Shown: positions 25,404-34,682, numbered from the stretch's first letter. The stretch: 64,000 nucleotides of DNA from an uncultured Eubacteriales bacterium (GCA_900539455.1 UQCD01000001.1:323908-387907); one strand, 5' to 3'. Numbers and translations are program-made. Notes: a model not told the origin generated them from the letters alone.

Positions 25404-26773
25404 TACTTATTTCCTCCTTTCGCAAGTTTAAATAAATCTTTAACCTTCAAAGGACTGCCATTATGGTAAATTAATTGTTCATATATTTTTGATACAAGTA
25501 TAATTAACACTACTATACATACTAAATTGATAGCTATTACCAATAATCCTACAGCGGGCGGAATTATACCAAACAGCATATATGCCGGCACAATAAATGG
25601 TGCTGATAATGGTAACAGATAAACTATGTAATTAAGATTTCCCCAGCCTTCTCCAGCAGCACTAGATGCAATTAGAAGTGCTAGTGCTAAGTAGGCACCA
25701 ATAATCATTGCAAAGGTAAACATCTTTATACCTTCTGAAAGTTCTTCCACCTTTGATACCATTGCTCCACAAACGCCAGCCAAAAAGCCATAGAATATAA
25801 AGCCTTCAATAAATATCAGCAATGAAATAGTAATACATAAGGCGTTTGCACCTACCATAATCTTTGGATCAAAGAAATTAGTTAAAATCTCCGGTAATAC
25901 AAAGCCGTTTCCACTTGTGGCATTAATTGCTCCATTTATAAAGCCTGAGGCAATAAAGGATACTACAACTGAGCCTAACATAGTAAGCACTACTGCCAGA
26001 GAAGCAAATACCTTTCCTGTAATAATAGCCATTGGCTTAACTGAGGTCAGAATATATTCGATTACCTTTGAGGACTTTTCAGTAACAATTTGTTCAGCAA
26101 CCTTTGAGCCTGCAAAGGATATACTTAAAATCATAATCATAAGTAATGTATAATTAACAGTATATTGTGCCTCGGAAATACCGTCGCTGACAACATTTCC
26201 CTGCTCATCTAATGCGTAGGAATTACATTGAATATGCTGTGAAAACAGCTTTGCGTCATCCTCAGCTATGCCTGCCTCCATATACTGTATCTGTGTGCTG
26301 TCACCTTCAATAAGCTCTGTAAGACTATCACTTTCGTCCTCATCAAAATTCTCATTGTAGTAGATGCTGTAGGTTATTCCGTAATTATCTGCATTTTTAT
26401 CCTTCTCTACAGTAATATTTATAATTACATTTCTGTCTTTTCCGTCAGCAATAAATTCCTTTTTTGCCTCCTCAAGGCTTTTACCCTCTACCAGATTTAC
26501 TTTTACATTTTCATAGCCTGCACTATGGTTTATAACCTTTGTAAGACTTTGTGCTACATCTATATCTTCCTGTAAAACATAAATATTTTCTATTTTTGAC
26601 TCTTCAACCTTTGTTACAGCGTCAAACAGTGACATTACAGGGAAAGATACCAGTGCAATAATACAAAATATTGCCATAGTAATAAGTGTAGCCTTAGATT
26701 TCATAGACTGTATGTAAGTAAATTTAAACACATTACCACAGCCTGTAAATTTGCTGCTTTTACTGTTCTTCAT
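25403..26773 (-). CDS. ABC-2 type exporter permease (NatB-like), first subunit
   Basis: 456 residues with the same layout as its neighbour: helix near 30-50, extracellular domain (about 55-200), C-terminal helices (about 205-440), and the motif AEQIVTEKSSKVIEYILTSVKPMAIITGKVF. The two permeases are clear paralogues, which points to a tandem duplication that became a heterodimer. Its start overlaps the ATPase gene by 14 bases, so translation is coupled. Confidence 0.88.
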   Translation of the reverse strand: MKNSKSSKFTGCGNVFKFTYIQSMKSKATLITMAIFCIIALVSFPVMSLFDAVTKVEESKIENIYVLQEDIDVAQSLTKVINHSAGYENVKVNLVEGKSLEEAKKEFIADGKDRNVIINITVEKDKNADNYGITYSIYYNENFDEDESDSLTELIEGDSTQIQYMEAGIAEDDAKLFSQHIQCNSYALDEQGNVVSDGISEAQYTVNYTLLMIMILSISFAGSKVAEQIVTEKSSKVIEYILTSVKPMAIITGKVFASLAVVLTMLGSVVVSFIASGFINGAINATSGNGFVLPEILTNFFDPKIMVGANALCITISLLIFIEGFIFYGFLAGVCGAMVSKVEELSEGIKMFTFAMIIGAYLALALLIASSAAGEGWGNLNYIVYLLPLSAPFIVPAYMLFGIIPPAVGLLVIAINLVCIVVLIILVSKIYEQLIYHNGSPLKVKDLFKLAKGGNK

Positions 26774-27704
26774 GTGTTTCTCCTACCTTTTCAACAAATA
26801 TTTCATGTAATGATGGCTCACGAAGCTCATATTTTATAATAGTAATATTATCTTCAACCAGCTTTTGCAGGAAATTTTTTGCCTCTGACTCACCAGAAAC
26901 CTTTATCTGATAACCGTCAGGTGTTTTATTTACTACCTTCATATTCATTTTTTCAATATAATCATCAATATCCTCTTCACATTTGATTATCATATTTACT
27001 CTGCCGTAGCTTTTCTTAATCTCATTTAAGTCGCCCTGTAAAACAACATTACCACGATTTAATATAGTAATATCTTTACAGAATTCTTCAATAGTAGCCA
27101 TTTGATGACTAGACATTATAATATATTTTTTCTTTTCAATAAGCTCTCGGATAATAGATTTGAATAAATCTGAATTAACTGGGTCAAGTCCACTAAGTGG
27201 CTCATCAAGTACAACAAACTCCGGGTCTGAAATTAAGGCACACATCATCTGTATCTTTTGCTGATTACCCTTAGATAGCTGGTCTGCTGTTTTTTCCTTT
27301 TGCTTTTTTTGCTTTACAGTAGTCTTTTCAGGATATAAGTATTCCTCTACCTCTAACCTTTTTGCCCAATATGCTATTCTTTCCTTAGCAACATCCTTTG
27401 GGATTTTCTTAAGACTTGCAAAGTACAAAAGCTGGTCCATTAAAGAATATTTTGGATAAAGACCTCTTTCTTCTGCTAAATATCCAAGATTTACATTTAA
27501 GGGATCCATAGGCGCACTATTCCATAAAACCTCGCCCTCATCATAGGAAAGCATTCCTAATATAATCCTTATGGTTGTAGTTTTTCCTGCACCATTAGTT
27601 CCAAGAAGTGCATACACTCCCGGTTCTTCCATTTTGAAACTAAGGTTATTAACAACAACCTTATTACCATACTTTTTTACAAGATTTTTTACTTCTAAAG
27701 ACAT
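26760..27704 (-). CDS. ABC transporter ATPase (NatA-like)
   Basis: 314 residues from the ATG at 27704 (GGAGGAAAT before it); the frame is open 30 codons further upstream but without a site. Walker A GTNGAGKTT, signature LSKGNQQKIQMM (NatA/CcmA style rather than LSGGQ), Walker B FVVLDEPLSGLDPVN and switch His in IMSSHQM. C-terminal DUF4162-like extension (about 225-305). Energises the two permeases that follow. Confidence 0.94.
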   Translation of the reverse strand: MSLEVKNLVKKYGNKVVVNNLSFKMEEPGVYALLGTNGAGKTTTIRIILGMLSYDEGEVLWNSAPMDPLNVNLGYLAEERGLYPKYSLMDQLLYFASLKKIPKDVAKERIAYWAKRLEVEEYLYPEKTTVKQKKQKEKTADQLSKGNQQKIQMMCALISDPEFVVLDEPLSGLDPVNSDLFKSIIRELIEKKKYIIMSSHQMATIEEFCKDITILNRGNVVLQGDLNEIKKSYGRVNMIIKCEEDIDDYIEKMNMKVVNKTPDGYQIKVSGESEAKNFLQKLVEDNITIIKYELREPSLHEIFVEKVGETHEEQ

Positions 27705-27910
27705 TTTATTTCCTCCATTATCAGTCTTCCATTTACCACTTATTAGCCGCAACTTCCATAATTTCACTCTAACTGTACTACAAAATACATACACATTCTA
27801 TACTACTTTATAAATAAATACAAGCAGTACCGATTTCAATGCAAGGTAATTTGTCTTAAATTGGAAAAAGCAATTAATGATTTACAAAAAATAAACTCCT
27901 TAAACACTAA

Positions 27911-27942
27911 AAAGCCATAGTCAAAATTATGACTATAGCTTT
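27911..27942 (-). terminator. ppa terminator
   Basis: Minus-strand stem AAAGC-ATAGTC / GACTAT-GCTTT with an 8-base loop, followed by a T-rich stretch (GCTTTTTAG), 35 bases after the ppa stop. Confidence 0.75.
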
Positions 27943-27977
27943 CGTTTCTAAACTGCTTTCTTTTATTAAATATAATA

Positions 27978-28520
27978 TTAGTAAGGTGATCTGGCACCAA
28001 ACTTCATATTATAGTTTCCTATACAGTTTTTAATTATTCTGATTGCCTCATCTGGTCCGCCAAACTCATCAACCTGTGTTTCTTTTCCCTCTAAATCCTT
28101 ATATACATTAAAGAAATGCTTGATTTCTTCAAAAATATGATTTGGAAGCTCTGCTATATCTGTGTAGCTGTTGTAGGTTGGGTCATTGAATGGAATTGCA
28201 ATAATCTTTTCGTCACCCATTCCATTGTCAAGCATTTTCATAACGCCTATAGGATAACATTTTACAAGCGTAAGTGGCTCTAATGGCTCACTACATAATA
28301 CCAATACATCTAAAGGGTCCTTATCATCACCATAAGTTCTAGGAATAAAACCATAGTTAGCTGGATAATGTGTAGATGTATATAAAATACGGTCTAAAAC
28401 AATAAGTCCGGTTTCCTTATCTAACTCATATTTCTTCTTGCTGCCCTTTGAAATTTCTACAACCGCCATAAATTCAGTAGGGTTAATTCTATCCGGATTA
28501 ATATCATGCCATATATTCAT
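27978..28520 (-). CDS. ppa: Family I inorganic pyrophosphatase
   Basis: 180 residues. Metal-binding triad motif YGDDKDPLDVLVL (DxDPxD type), substrate Lys/Arg in GFIPRTYG, and VEISKGSKKKYELDKETG at the N-terminus match soluble family I PPases. Hydrolyses PPi to phosphate, pulling biosynthesis forward. Its presence beside PPi-PFK and PPDK genes in the same window is noteworthy because it competes with them for PPi. Confidence 0.94.
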   Translation of the reverse strand: MNIWHDINPDRINPTEFMAVVEISKGSKKKYELDKETGLIVLDRILYTSTHYPANYGFIPRTYGDDKDPLDVLVLCSEPLEPLTLVKCYPIGVMKMLDNGMGDEKIIAIPFNDPTYNSYTDIAELPNHIFEEIKHFFNVYKDLEGKETQVDEFGGPDEAIRIIKNCIGNYNMKFGARSPY

Positions 28521-28652
28521 CTTTGTGTTCCTTTCTTCTAAGAGAAAAACATTGTTTTTAACTTTTTCACATTATATACATAATTTGAAATTTCTGTCAA
28601 TAAATTTCTTTCTATGATTTTTATAACAAATTTTCTTTATAAACCTATGCTG

Positions 28653-29261
28653 TTATAAAAGATTTGTTTCACTCATAACGCATACACCAAAGCAGCCTGT
28701 CTGTAAAACCTTTTCTACATTATCAAGATGTATTCCACCTATGCCATAAACCGGAATATTGCTATTTTCTACAATATTTTTAAGAAAATCCAAACCTCTG
28801 CCCTTTAAGCCTGATTTACAGTTAGTTTCAAAAATATGACCTGCTGTAACATAAGTTGCATTATGCTCCTTTGCATCTATCATATCCTCTAAGCTGTGTG
28901 CAGACGCACCTATTACAGAAAATTTTTTAATATCTGTCTGGCTTATTTCCTTAAGCTTAGACAGAGGCATATGTATTTTGTCAATGCCTAGCTCTAATGC
29001 TGCCTGATAAAAGCTGTGAATAATAAGTGGCACATTATAAGCCTTACATATTGGTATAATCGCCTGTGCCAGCTTAAAATATTCCTTTTCCTCTAAATCC
29101 TTTTCTCTAAGGACTATTGCATTAGGTTTATTTTTAGCTGTCTTTTCTATTTGTGCCAGAAAATCTCCGGTACAGTTTTTTCTGTCTGTAAAGGCTAATA
29201 TATTAATATTCTTATGATTTTCATATTGAAGCAATAAATTATTATACATAAATATAATCAC
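28653..29261 (-). CDS. Thiamine phosphate synthase-like protein (ThiE/TenI family)
   Basis: About 202 residues (GTG at 29261) or 198 (ATG at 29249); both starts lie inside the end of thiH, so translation is coupled. TIM-barrel with ILAFTDR, IVLREKDLEEKEY (replacing the QLR of ThiE), VIGASAHSLEDMIDA, ATYVTAGHIFETNCKSGLKGRGL and GIGGIHLDNV. The ExK in place of the canonical pyrophosphate-binding residues and the presence of a full ThiE in the thiE-thiD fusion suggest a TenI-type thiazole tautomerase or a second ThiE. Last gene of the thiazole operon. Confidence 0.75.
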   Translation of the reverse strand: MIIFMYNNLLLQYENHKNINILAFTDRKNCTGDFLAQIEKTAKNKPNAIVLREKDLEEKEYFKLAQAIIPICKAYNVPLIIHSFYQAALELGIDKIHMPLSKLKEISQTDIKKFSVIGASAHSLEDMIDAKEHNATYVTAGHIFETNCKSGLKGRGLDFLKNIVENSNIPVYGIGGIHLDNVEKVLQTGCFGVCVMSETNLL

Positions 29262-30465
29262 TCATTACAGGCTGTAGGCCTCTTTCCTTAATTGCAGCAT
29301 AAACCTGCTTTACACTTCTTGAGTCGTCTATTTCAAACTGACCGTCACCCTTTGTGTCCTCATTTTCAGCATGCTCACCTATACCAACGGAAACACCTGC
29401 TGAAATCTTTGTTGCAGCTATTGATATAAGATTATTTCTTACCCTCTCACATTCTCTGGTAGATATAGTAATACTTGCATATGGCATAAATAATCTATAT
29501 GCACAAATAACCTGCAATAGCTGTGCCTCATGAACATCCATAGGATTAATTTTATCATTATTAATAATAGGTCTAAGTCTTGGACAGGAAAAAGCAATCT
29601 CTGCGTGTGGGTATTTTTTTTGTAAAAGATAAGCGTGCATACCTGTTGCAAAGGCATCCTTTCTAAAATCATCCAAGCCTAAAAGTGCTGCAAAACCAAC
29701 ACCTCTCATACCACCCATAATAGCTCTTTCCTGTGCATTAACTCTATATGGGAATATACGCTTATGTCCTGCCAGATGAAGTGTTTCGTATTTGTCAGAG
29801 TTGTAGGTTTCCTGAAATACAGTAACATAATCTGCACCACACTTGTGAAGATAAGCATACTCATCACTATTCATTGGATAAACCTCAAGTCCAACTACAT
29901 TAAAATACTTTCTTGCAATTTTACAAGCCATACCAATATATTCAACAGCTGACATTTTCTTACTTTCGCCCGTAAGTATAAGTATTTCCTTTAAGCCAGT
30001 TTTTGCTATAGCCTGCATTTCCTTTTCAATACCAGCCTCATCAAGCTTTGCTCTTTTTATTTTGTTGTGGCAGTTAAAGCCACAGTAAATACAATAATTT
30101 TCACAATAATTAGCAATGTATAAAGGTGTAAACATATATATACTGTTACCAAAATGCTTTCTGGTTTCCTTCTGGGCTGCCCTTGCTATTTCTTCAAGGT
30201 GGTTCATTGCTGCTGGTGATAATAAGGCTGCAAAATCCTCTGGTAATAATACATCTTTATTTATAGCTCTAATAACATCTTCATCTGTATACTTGTCATA
30301 ATCATAATTGTTCATGGCATTAATAACCTTGTCCATAATGTCATGTGGAATTTTTTCCATATCGTCAAAATATTCCATATGATTTACTCGGTTTTCCTTA
30401 AGATGCTCCTTTATTTCATCACTTAAAATACTTTCGTTTATATGTTCGTTTGTATGTTCGCTCAT
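29242..30465 (-). CDS. thiH: 2-iminoacetate synthase (tyrosine lyase)
   Basis: 407 residues. Radical SAM cluster motif YCENYCIYCGF (CxxxCxxC), preceded by FTPLYIANYC, and the C-terminal region with VKQVYAAIKERGLQPVMSDYI. Cleaves tyrosine to give dehydroglycine for thiazole assembly, the oxygen-independent route that fits an anaerobe. Follows thiG by 26 bases. The N-terminus has a repeated NEHTNEHIN-like stretch of no known role. Confidence 0.95.
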   Translation of the reverse strand: MSEHTNEHINESILSDEIKEHLKENRVNHMEYFDDMEKIPHDIMDKVINAMNNYDYDKYTDEDVIRAINKDVLLPEDFAALLSPAAMNHLEEIARAAQKETRKHFGNSIYMFTPLYIANYCENYCIYCGFNCHNKIKRAKLDEAGIEKEMQAIAKTGLKEILILTGESKKMSAVEYIGMACKIARKYFNVVGLEVYPMNSDEYAYLHKCGADYVTVFQETYNSDKYETLHLAGHKRIFPYRVNAQERAIMGGMRGVGFAALLGLDDFRKDAFATGMHAYLLQKKYPHAEIAFSCPRLRPIINNDKINPMDVHEAQLLQVICAYRLFMPYASITISTRECERVRNNLISIAATKISAGVSVGIGEHAENEDTKGDGQFEIDDSRSVKQVYAAIKERGLQPVMSDYIYV

Positions 30466-30491
30466 TTTGTTTTCCTTTAACTTTCTATTTC

Positions 30492-31265
30492 TTATTTATC
30501 CTGCAAAAATCCAGTAAGTGGAGAAGAAGGGTCTGACCCTTTCTCTAAAACCCTGCCCATTCCTGTCATATAAGCACATCTGCCAGCCTCAATAGCCTTT
30601 TTAAATGCCTCAGCCATTGCTACTACATTGCCGGCTGTTGCAATAGCAGTATTTGCCATAACTGCACTTGCCCCCATTTCCATAGCCTCACACGCCTGAG
30701 AAGGCTTACCGATACCAGCATCAACTATAATTGGTAAATCTATTTCATCAATTAATATCTGGATAAATTCCTTTGTACAAATACCCTTATTTGAGCCGAT
30801 TGGTGCTGCAAGCGGCATAATTGTAGCAGCTCCGGCGTTGTATAAATCCCTTGCCACATTTAAGTCAGGGTACATATAGGGCATAACTACAAAGCCTTCC
30901 TTTGCTAACACCTCTGTAGCCTTAATGGTTTCTGCATTGTCTGGAAGCAGATATTTTGAATCTCTCATAATTTCAATTTTTACCATATCACTTTCGCAGA
31001 CCTCTCTTGACAATCTGGCAATTCTAATAGCCTCATCCGCATTTCTTGCACCGGAGGTATTTGGTAAAAGCCTTACACCCTTTGGTATATAATCAAGAAT
31101 ACTATCTACTCCTGAAACTGCTCTTCTAAGTGCCAATGTAATAATCTGGGCACCTGCATTTTCAACTGCTGCCTTAATAAGATCTAAGGAATACTTTCCT
31201 GAGCCTAAAATAAATCTTGACTCAAACTCATATTTTCCTATTATTAATTTGTCATTTCTATCCAT
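30492..31265 (-). CDS. thiG: Thiazole synthase
   Basis: About 257 residues from the ATG at 31265, which has GGAAG 8 bases upstream; an earlier ATG at 31280 lacks a good site. Motifs: LIIGKYEFESRFILGSGKY at the N-terminus, catalytic Lys in MVKIEIMRD, PLAAPIGSNKG and VDAGIGKPSQA. Condenses DXP, dehydroglycine and ThiS-thiocarboxylate into the thiazole phosphate carboxylate. Placed between thiS and thiH. Confidence 0.95.
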   Translation of the reverse strand: MDRNDKLIIGKYEFESRFILGSGKYSLDLIKAAVENAGAQIITLALRRAVSGVDSILDYIPKGVRLLPNTSGARNADEAIRIARLSREVCESDMVKIEIMRDSKYLLPDNAETIKATEVLAKEGFVVMPYMYPDLNVARDLYNAGAATIMPLAAPIGSNKGICTKEFIQILIDEIDLPIIVDAGIGKPSQACEAMEMGASAVMANTAIATAGNVVAMAEAFKKAIEAGRCAYMTGMGRVLEKGSDPSSPLTGFLQDK

Positions 31266-31345
31266 TTTTATATCTTCCATTTCTATTTCTATATTTTTTA
31301 ATATTGTATAAGTAAAATTTCTATTTTATTATTTGATATTCTAAA

Positions 31346-31540
31346 TCAACCCCCGCCTACAAAGCTTACAACCTCTACCTTGTCCATATCCTTTACTATA
31401 ACATTTTCAAAATTATTTTTTCTTATTATCTGGCCATTTAGTTCAACTGCCACTCTGACGCCTGCTAATCCTTCCTTTTCTAGCAGTTCCGTAATGGTAA
31501 TCTCCCTGTAGTCCTTTTCTTTTCCGTTTAGAGTAATCAT
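31346..31540 (-). CDS. thiS: Sulfur carrier protein ThiS
   Basis: 64 residues, beta-grasp fold, N-terminus MITLNGKEKDY and C-terminal FVGGG, the Gly-Gly tail that is adenylated and thiocarboxylated. Canonical RBS GGAG before the ATG. First gene of thiS-thiG-thiH-tenI. The adenylating partner thiF is missing from the operon. Confidence 0.93.
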   Translation of the reverse strand: MITLNGKEKDYREITITELLEKEGLAGVRVAVELNGQIIRKNNFENVIVKDMDKVEVVSFVGGG

Positions 31541-31700
31541 AACTTTCTCCTTACATATGTTATCCTTCTGAATATAGAAAAATATTTTTTAACACATCTT
31601 ATAAATGTCTAACAACTATATTAATGATAAGATTTATTGGACAAAATATCAAGACAAAATTTTTTACTTTTTTTCCCTTGTTAATATAGTCAGATTTCAT
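31541..31700 (-). promoter_or_regulatory. thiS promoter and leader
   Basis: Minus strand has TTGTCC, about 18 bases, TATAGT (near 31616-31645), then a leader of about 75 bases with weak pairing (ACAT..ATGT; an ACATATGT palindrome close to the RBS). No TPP-riboswitch core is visible. A short riboswitch of another class cannot be excluded. Confidence 0.35.
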
Positions 31701-31729
31701 TTGACATAAAGTATTAAAATTCGTATAAT
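31701..31729 (+). promoter_or_regulatory. Perfect sigma-A promoter of the THEP1-thiE/D operon
   Basis: TTGACA (31701-31706), 17-base spacer, TATAAT (31724-31729): an exact consensus. The leader is only about 32 bases, so no riboswitch can precede these thiamine genes. Confidence 0.9.
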
Positions 31730-31767
31730 TTCCTGGTAGACAAACGAAGATATTGGAGGCAATTATA

Positions 31768-32295
31768 ATGAAACCTAACAAATTTGTTATTATAGGTCAG
31801 TCAAATACAGGAAAGTCATATCTTATGGATTCTCTCATTGAAAAACTAGGTCTTCGTGCAGTTGGATATAGAATGCACAGCATACAGTTTGAAAATGAAT
31901 TTAAAGGTTATTATATCCATAGCATTGATGATGTTGAAGGCTATCATAATAACATTCCTGTACAGACTGTTCTTAGAAGCAGACATCGTATAAATCTAAC
32001 AGAGGTTTATGATACCTTTGGGGTTTTGTGCTTAACAGATGTACTAAACAAGCCAACAGATGAGTATGATTGTATTATACTTGATGAATTAGGCCGTGGC
32101 GAAGATGCTTCCCCTGCCTTTGTAGAGAAAATAAATGAAATTCTTGACAGCGATGCTACTGTGTTTGTACTTATGAAAAATGTCGTTTCTCCTCTTATTT
32201 CTGATATTAGAAAGAGAAATGATGTACTTTTATATGATATGGACAATATGTCACAGGATGAAATAGAGCTTAATATAGAAAGTAAATTAAAATAA
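31768..32295 (+). CDS. THEP1-like P-loop nucleoside triphosphatase
   Basis: 175 residues from the ATG at 31768 (TTGGAGGCAATTATA upstream). Walker A GQSNTGKSYL, a GYRMHS segment where THEP1 proteins have the GGFxT/S substrate loop, Walker B YDCIILDELGRGEDAS, and VFVLMKNVVSPLISDIRKRNDV, which aligns with the HRSxxPLVxEIKxR sensor strand of the NTPase_1/THEP1 family. THEP1 enzymes hydrolyse NTPs or phosphorylate nucleoside-like substrates; physiological roles are unclear. It overlaps no other gene and is 1 base from thiE-thiD, so a role tied to thiamine or its precursors is likely (inference). Confidence 0.75.
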   Translation: MKPNKFVIIGQSNTGKSYLMDSLIEKLGLRAVGYRMHSIQFENEFKGYYIHSIDDVEGYHNNIPVQTVLRSRHRINLTEVYDTFGVLCLTDVLNKPTDEYDCIILDELGRGEDASPAFVEKINEILDSDATVFVLMKNVVSPLISDIRKRNDVLLYDMDNMSQDEIELNIESKLK

Positions 32296-32296
32296 T

Positions 32297-33718
32297 ATGA
32301 CGAATAATATGATTAATAAAGAAACCTTTAAATTGTATGGTATTACCGATGACTTACTTACTACACCTTCTACCATTGAAAAAATGGTAGAAGCTGCCAT
32401 AGTTGGAGGTACTACCATTCTTCAGTTTAGGAGTAAAAATTTAGCCCCTGATGAAAAGGAGGCTTGTGCTAAAAAGGTTTTAGCAATAACTAAAAAGTAC
32501 AAGGTGCCTCTTATTATTGATGATGATGTAATGCTTGCAAAAAAAATTGATGCAGACGGTGTTCATCTAGGCTTATCCGATATGCCTATATATGAGGCAA
32601 GAGGTATTCTTGGCCCACATAAAATCATTGGTGCAACTGCCAAAACCTTAGAACAGGCTGTTACTGCAAAAGCTTATGGTGCTGACTATATTGGAACTGG
32701 TGCTGCCTTTGCTACATCTACAAAGACTGACACCTATGAAATATCCCATGATACTATTATGGAAATTGCTAAAAATGCAGGTATTCCTGTGGTTGCTATT
32801 GGCGGCATTAATCTTTCTAATGTTTCAAAGCTACAGGGCTTAGGCATTTGTGGTGTTGCTGTAGTATCTGGACTTTTTAAGGGTGATGTAAAGGAAAATG
32901 CTACCCTTCTTCGTAAGGAAATCGACCAGTTTACCCGTATTAAAAATGTATTATCTATAGCCGGCTCTGATTGTAGTGGTGGTGCTGGTATTCAGGCTGA
33001 TATGAAAACCATTTCAGCCCACGGAATGTATGCAATGACAGCAATCACCTCACTTACAGCCCAAAATACAACAGGCGTATACGGTGTATCTGACTCTGGT
33101 ATTGATTTTCTGGCTAATCAGATTGATTGTATTTTTAATGATATAAGACCTGACTCAGTAAAAATCGGTATGCTTTCAAATAAAGACATTATTAAACTGG
33201 TAGCAGATAAGTTACGCCAATACAAGGCTGCAAATATTGTTGTTGACCCTGTAATGGTTTCCACCAGTGGACATAAGCTTTTGCAGGAAGACGCTATAGA
33301 GTGTCTTACCAAAGAACTTATTCCTCTTGCTGCAATTATTACACCAAATATTCCTGAAGCTATGGTGCTTACCTCTACAAACATAAATAATCATACAGAT
33401 ATGGTTAATGCTGCTCATTCTCTGGCAGCTAATACCAATGCTGCCATTCTGATTAAGGGTGGTCATTTGTCCGAGGACGCCTTTGACCTACTCTATGACG
33501 GCAAAACTGATTATTGGTTTGAAAAGGAAAAAATCAACAATCCAAATACACACGGAACTGGCTGCACTCTTTCCTCTGCTATTGCCTGCAACCTTGCTGA
33601 CAATATGAGCGTGTACAACAGCGTAAAATATGCAACCCAGTATGTACACGGTGCTATACAGTATGGCTTTAATGTAGGTAAGGGCAGTGGTCCTTTATTC
33701 CATATGTACCGCCTGTAA
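32297..33718 (+). CDS. thiED: Thiamine phosphate synthase / HMP(-P) kinase fusion
   Basis: 473 residues in two enzymes. ThiE half (about 8-212): ILQFRSKNL, pyrophosphate-binding IIDDDVMLAKKIDADGVHLG, and GTGAAFATSTKTD. ThiD half (about 216-473): SIAGSDCSGGAGIQADMKT, VDPVMVSTSGHKL, TPNIPEA and HGTGCTLSSAIACNLA with the anion hole and catalytic Cys. One protein thus phosphorylates HMP twice and joins it to thiazole phosphate. Fusions in this order occur in several anaerobes. The gene starts 1 base after the NTPase stop (coupled) and has a weak own site, so it depends on the upstream gene. Confidence 0.95.
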   Translation: MTNNMINKETFKLYGITDDLLTTPSTIEKMVEAAIVGGTTILQFRSKNLAPDEKEACAKKVLAITKKYKVPLIIDDDVMLAKKIDADGVHLGLSDMPIYEARGILGPHKIIGATAKTLEQAVTAKAYGADYIGTGAAFATSTKTDTYEISHDTIMEIAKNAGIPVVAIGGINLSNVSKLQGLGICGVAVVSGLFKGDVKENATLLRKEIDQFTRIKNVLSIAGSDCSGGAGIQADMKTISAHGMYAMTAITSLTAQNTTGVYGVSDSGIDFLANQIDCIFNDIRPDSVKIGMLSNKDIIKLVADKLRQYKAANIVVDPVMVSTSGHKLLQEDAIECLTKELIPLAAIITPNIPEAMVLTSTNINNHTDMVNAAHSLAANTNAAILIKGGHLSEDAFDLLYDGKTDYWFEKEKINNPNTHGTGCTLSSAIACNLADNMSVYNSVKYATQYVHGAIQYGFNVGKGSGPLFHMYRL

Positions 33719-33723
33719 AATCG

Positions 33724-33745
33724 TGCTATAAAATATTTTATAGCA
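33724..33745. repeat. Perfect 22-base palindrome after thiE-thiD
   Basis: TGCTATAAAAT and its exact complement, without a T-tract. It may help end the thiamine transcript or protect its 3' end. A second inverted repeat (TAGTTGGT / ACCAACTA, 33768-33797) lies between it and lgt. Confidence 0.6.
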
Positions 33746-33836
33746 TAACTTATATAATATTGTACGATAGTTGGTTAATTCTAGTATTTACCAACTACCA
33801 TACAAATAACTACAAACTACACGAAAGGATAATCCT

Positions 33837-34619
33837 ATGTTTCCAGAAATTTCAATCGGTGCTTTAACACTTCCCACCTATGGTCTTGTATCTGTAGTCG
33901 GATTTGCTTTAGCTATACTTGTTGCCTGCTATCTTTCCCCAAAATGTGGATTGCCAAAGATAGATATATTATTTGCTTCCTTTTACGGTATTATTGGACT
34001 TGTACTGGGTGCAAAGCTTTTATACTTTATTACCTATCTTCCAAAAATAATACATTACTGGAGCTACTTTAAAACAAATCCTTTTGCCATTTTACTTATG
34101 GGCTTTTCAGGCTTTGTATTTTATGGTGGTCTTTTGGGTTTGCTTTTCGGTATATGGGTTTATTGCAAACAATTCCATATAAATATGCGTCCAATGCTTA
34201 ATATACTAGCTCCTTCTATCCCATTAATGCACGCCTTTGGCAGAATAGGCTGCTTTCTTGGTGGCTGCTGCTATGGTATAGAATACCACGGACCATTTGC
34301 AGTACAATTTCCAGCAGACAGTGATGTTAAAGGACTAGGCGATGTTACCAGATTCCCAACACAATTAGTTGAAAGTGGTTTCAATTTTATATTATTTGGA
34401 CTATTATTACTATATGTAAAAAAAGGCCTGCCAAAACAAGGACAGGCCTTAGGAGTTTATTTTATAGCCTACTCCATAGAACGCTTTTTCCTAGAATTCT
34501 TAAGAGGCGACAGCATTAGAGGACATTTTCTCTTTCTTTCAACCTCACAATGGATAAGCTTAATTCTACTCCCTGTTGGACTTTATCTTTTCTTCAGAAA
34601 AGAAAAAACAGCAAAATAA
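33837..34619 (+). CDS. lgt: Prolipoprotein diacylglyceryl transferase
   Basis: 260 residues, about seven membrane helices. The Lgt signature HAFGRIGCFLGGCCYG (Lgt motif normally HxRxGNFxNxE in proteobacteria; GRIGCFLxGCCYG in clostridia) and RFFLEFLRGD in the last third, with the essential Tyr of GFVFYGGLLG. Transfers diacylglycerol from phosphatidylglycerol to the lipobox Cys of lipoproteins such as the GerMN protein. AAAGGATAAT precedes the ATG. Ends at a strong terminator shared with pfp. Confidence 0.94.
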   Translation: MFPEISIGALTLPTYGLVSVVGFALAILVACYLSPKCGLPKIDILFASFYGIIGLVLGAKLLYFITYLPKIIHYWSYFKTNPFAILLMGFSGFVFYGGLLGLLFGIWVYCKQFHINMRPMLNILAPSIPLMHAFGRIGCFLGGCCYGIEYHGPFAVQFPADSDVKGLGDVTRFPTQLVESGFNFILFGLLLLYVKKGLPKQGQALGVYFIAYSIERFFLEFLRGDSIRGHFLFLSTSQWISLILLPVGLYLFFRKEKTAK

Positions 34620-34627
34620 AAACAAGT

Positions 34628-34673
34628 AAGCCATAAAATATATCAATATGATAAACGATATATTTTATGGCTT
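34628..34673. terminator. Bidirectional terminator between lgt and pfp
   Basis: Perfect 17-bp inverted repeat (AAGCCATAAAATATATC and complement) with a 12-base loop between convergent genes. Confidence 0.85.
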
Positions 34674-34682
34674 AATCCAACT

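Noticed and set aside
28653..29261. Canonical ThiE
   Set aside because: The usual QLR donor-site motif is replaced by VLREKDLE and a full ThiE exists in the fusion; left as ThiE/TenI family.
31541..31767. TPP riboswitch between the divergent thiamine operons
   Set aside because: The plus-strand leader is only about 32 bases, and the minus-strand leader of about 75 bases has no TPP core.
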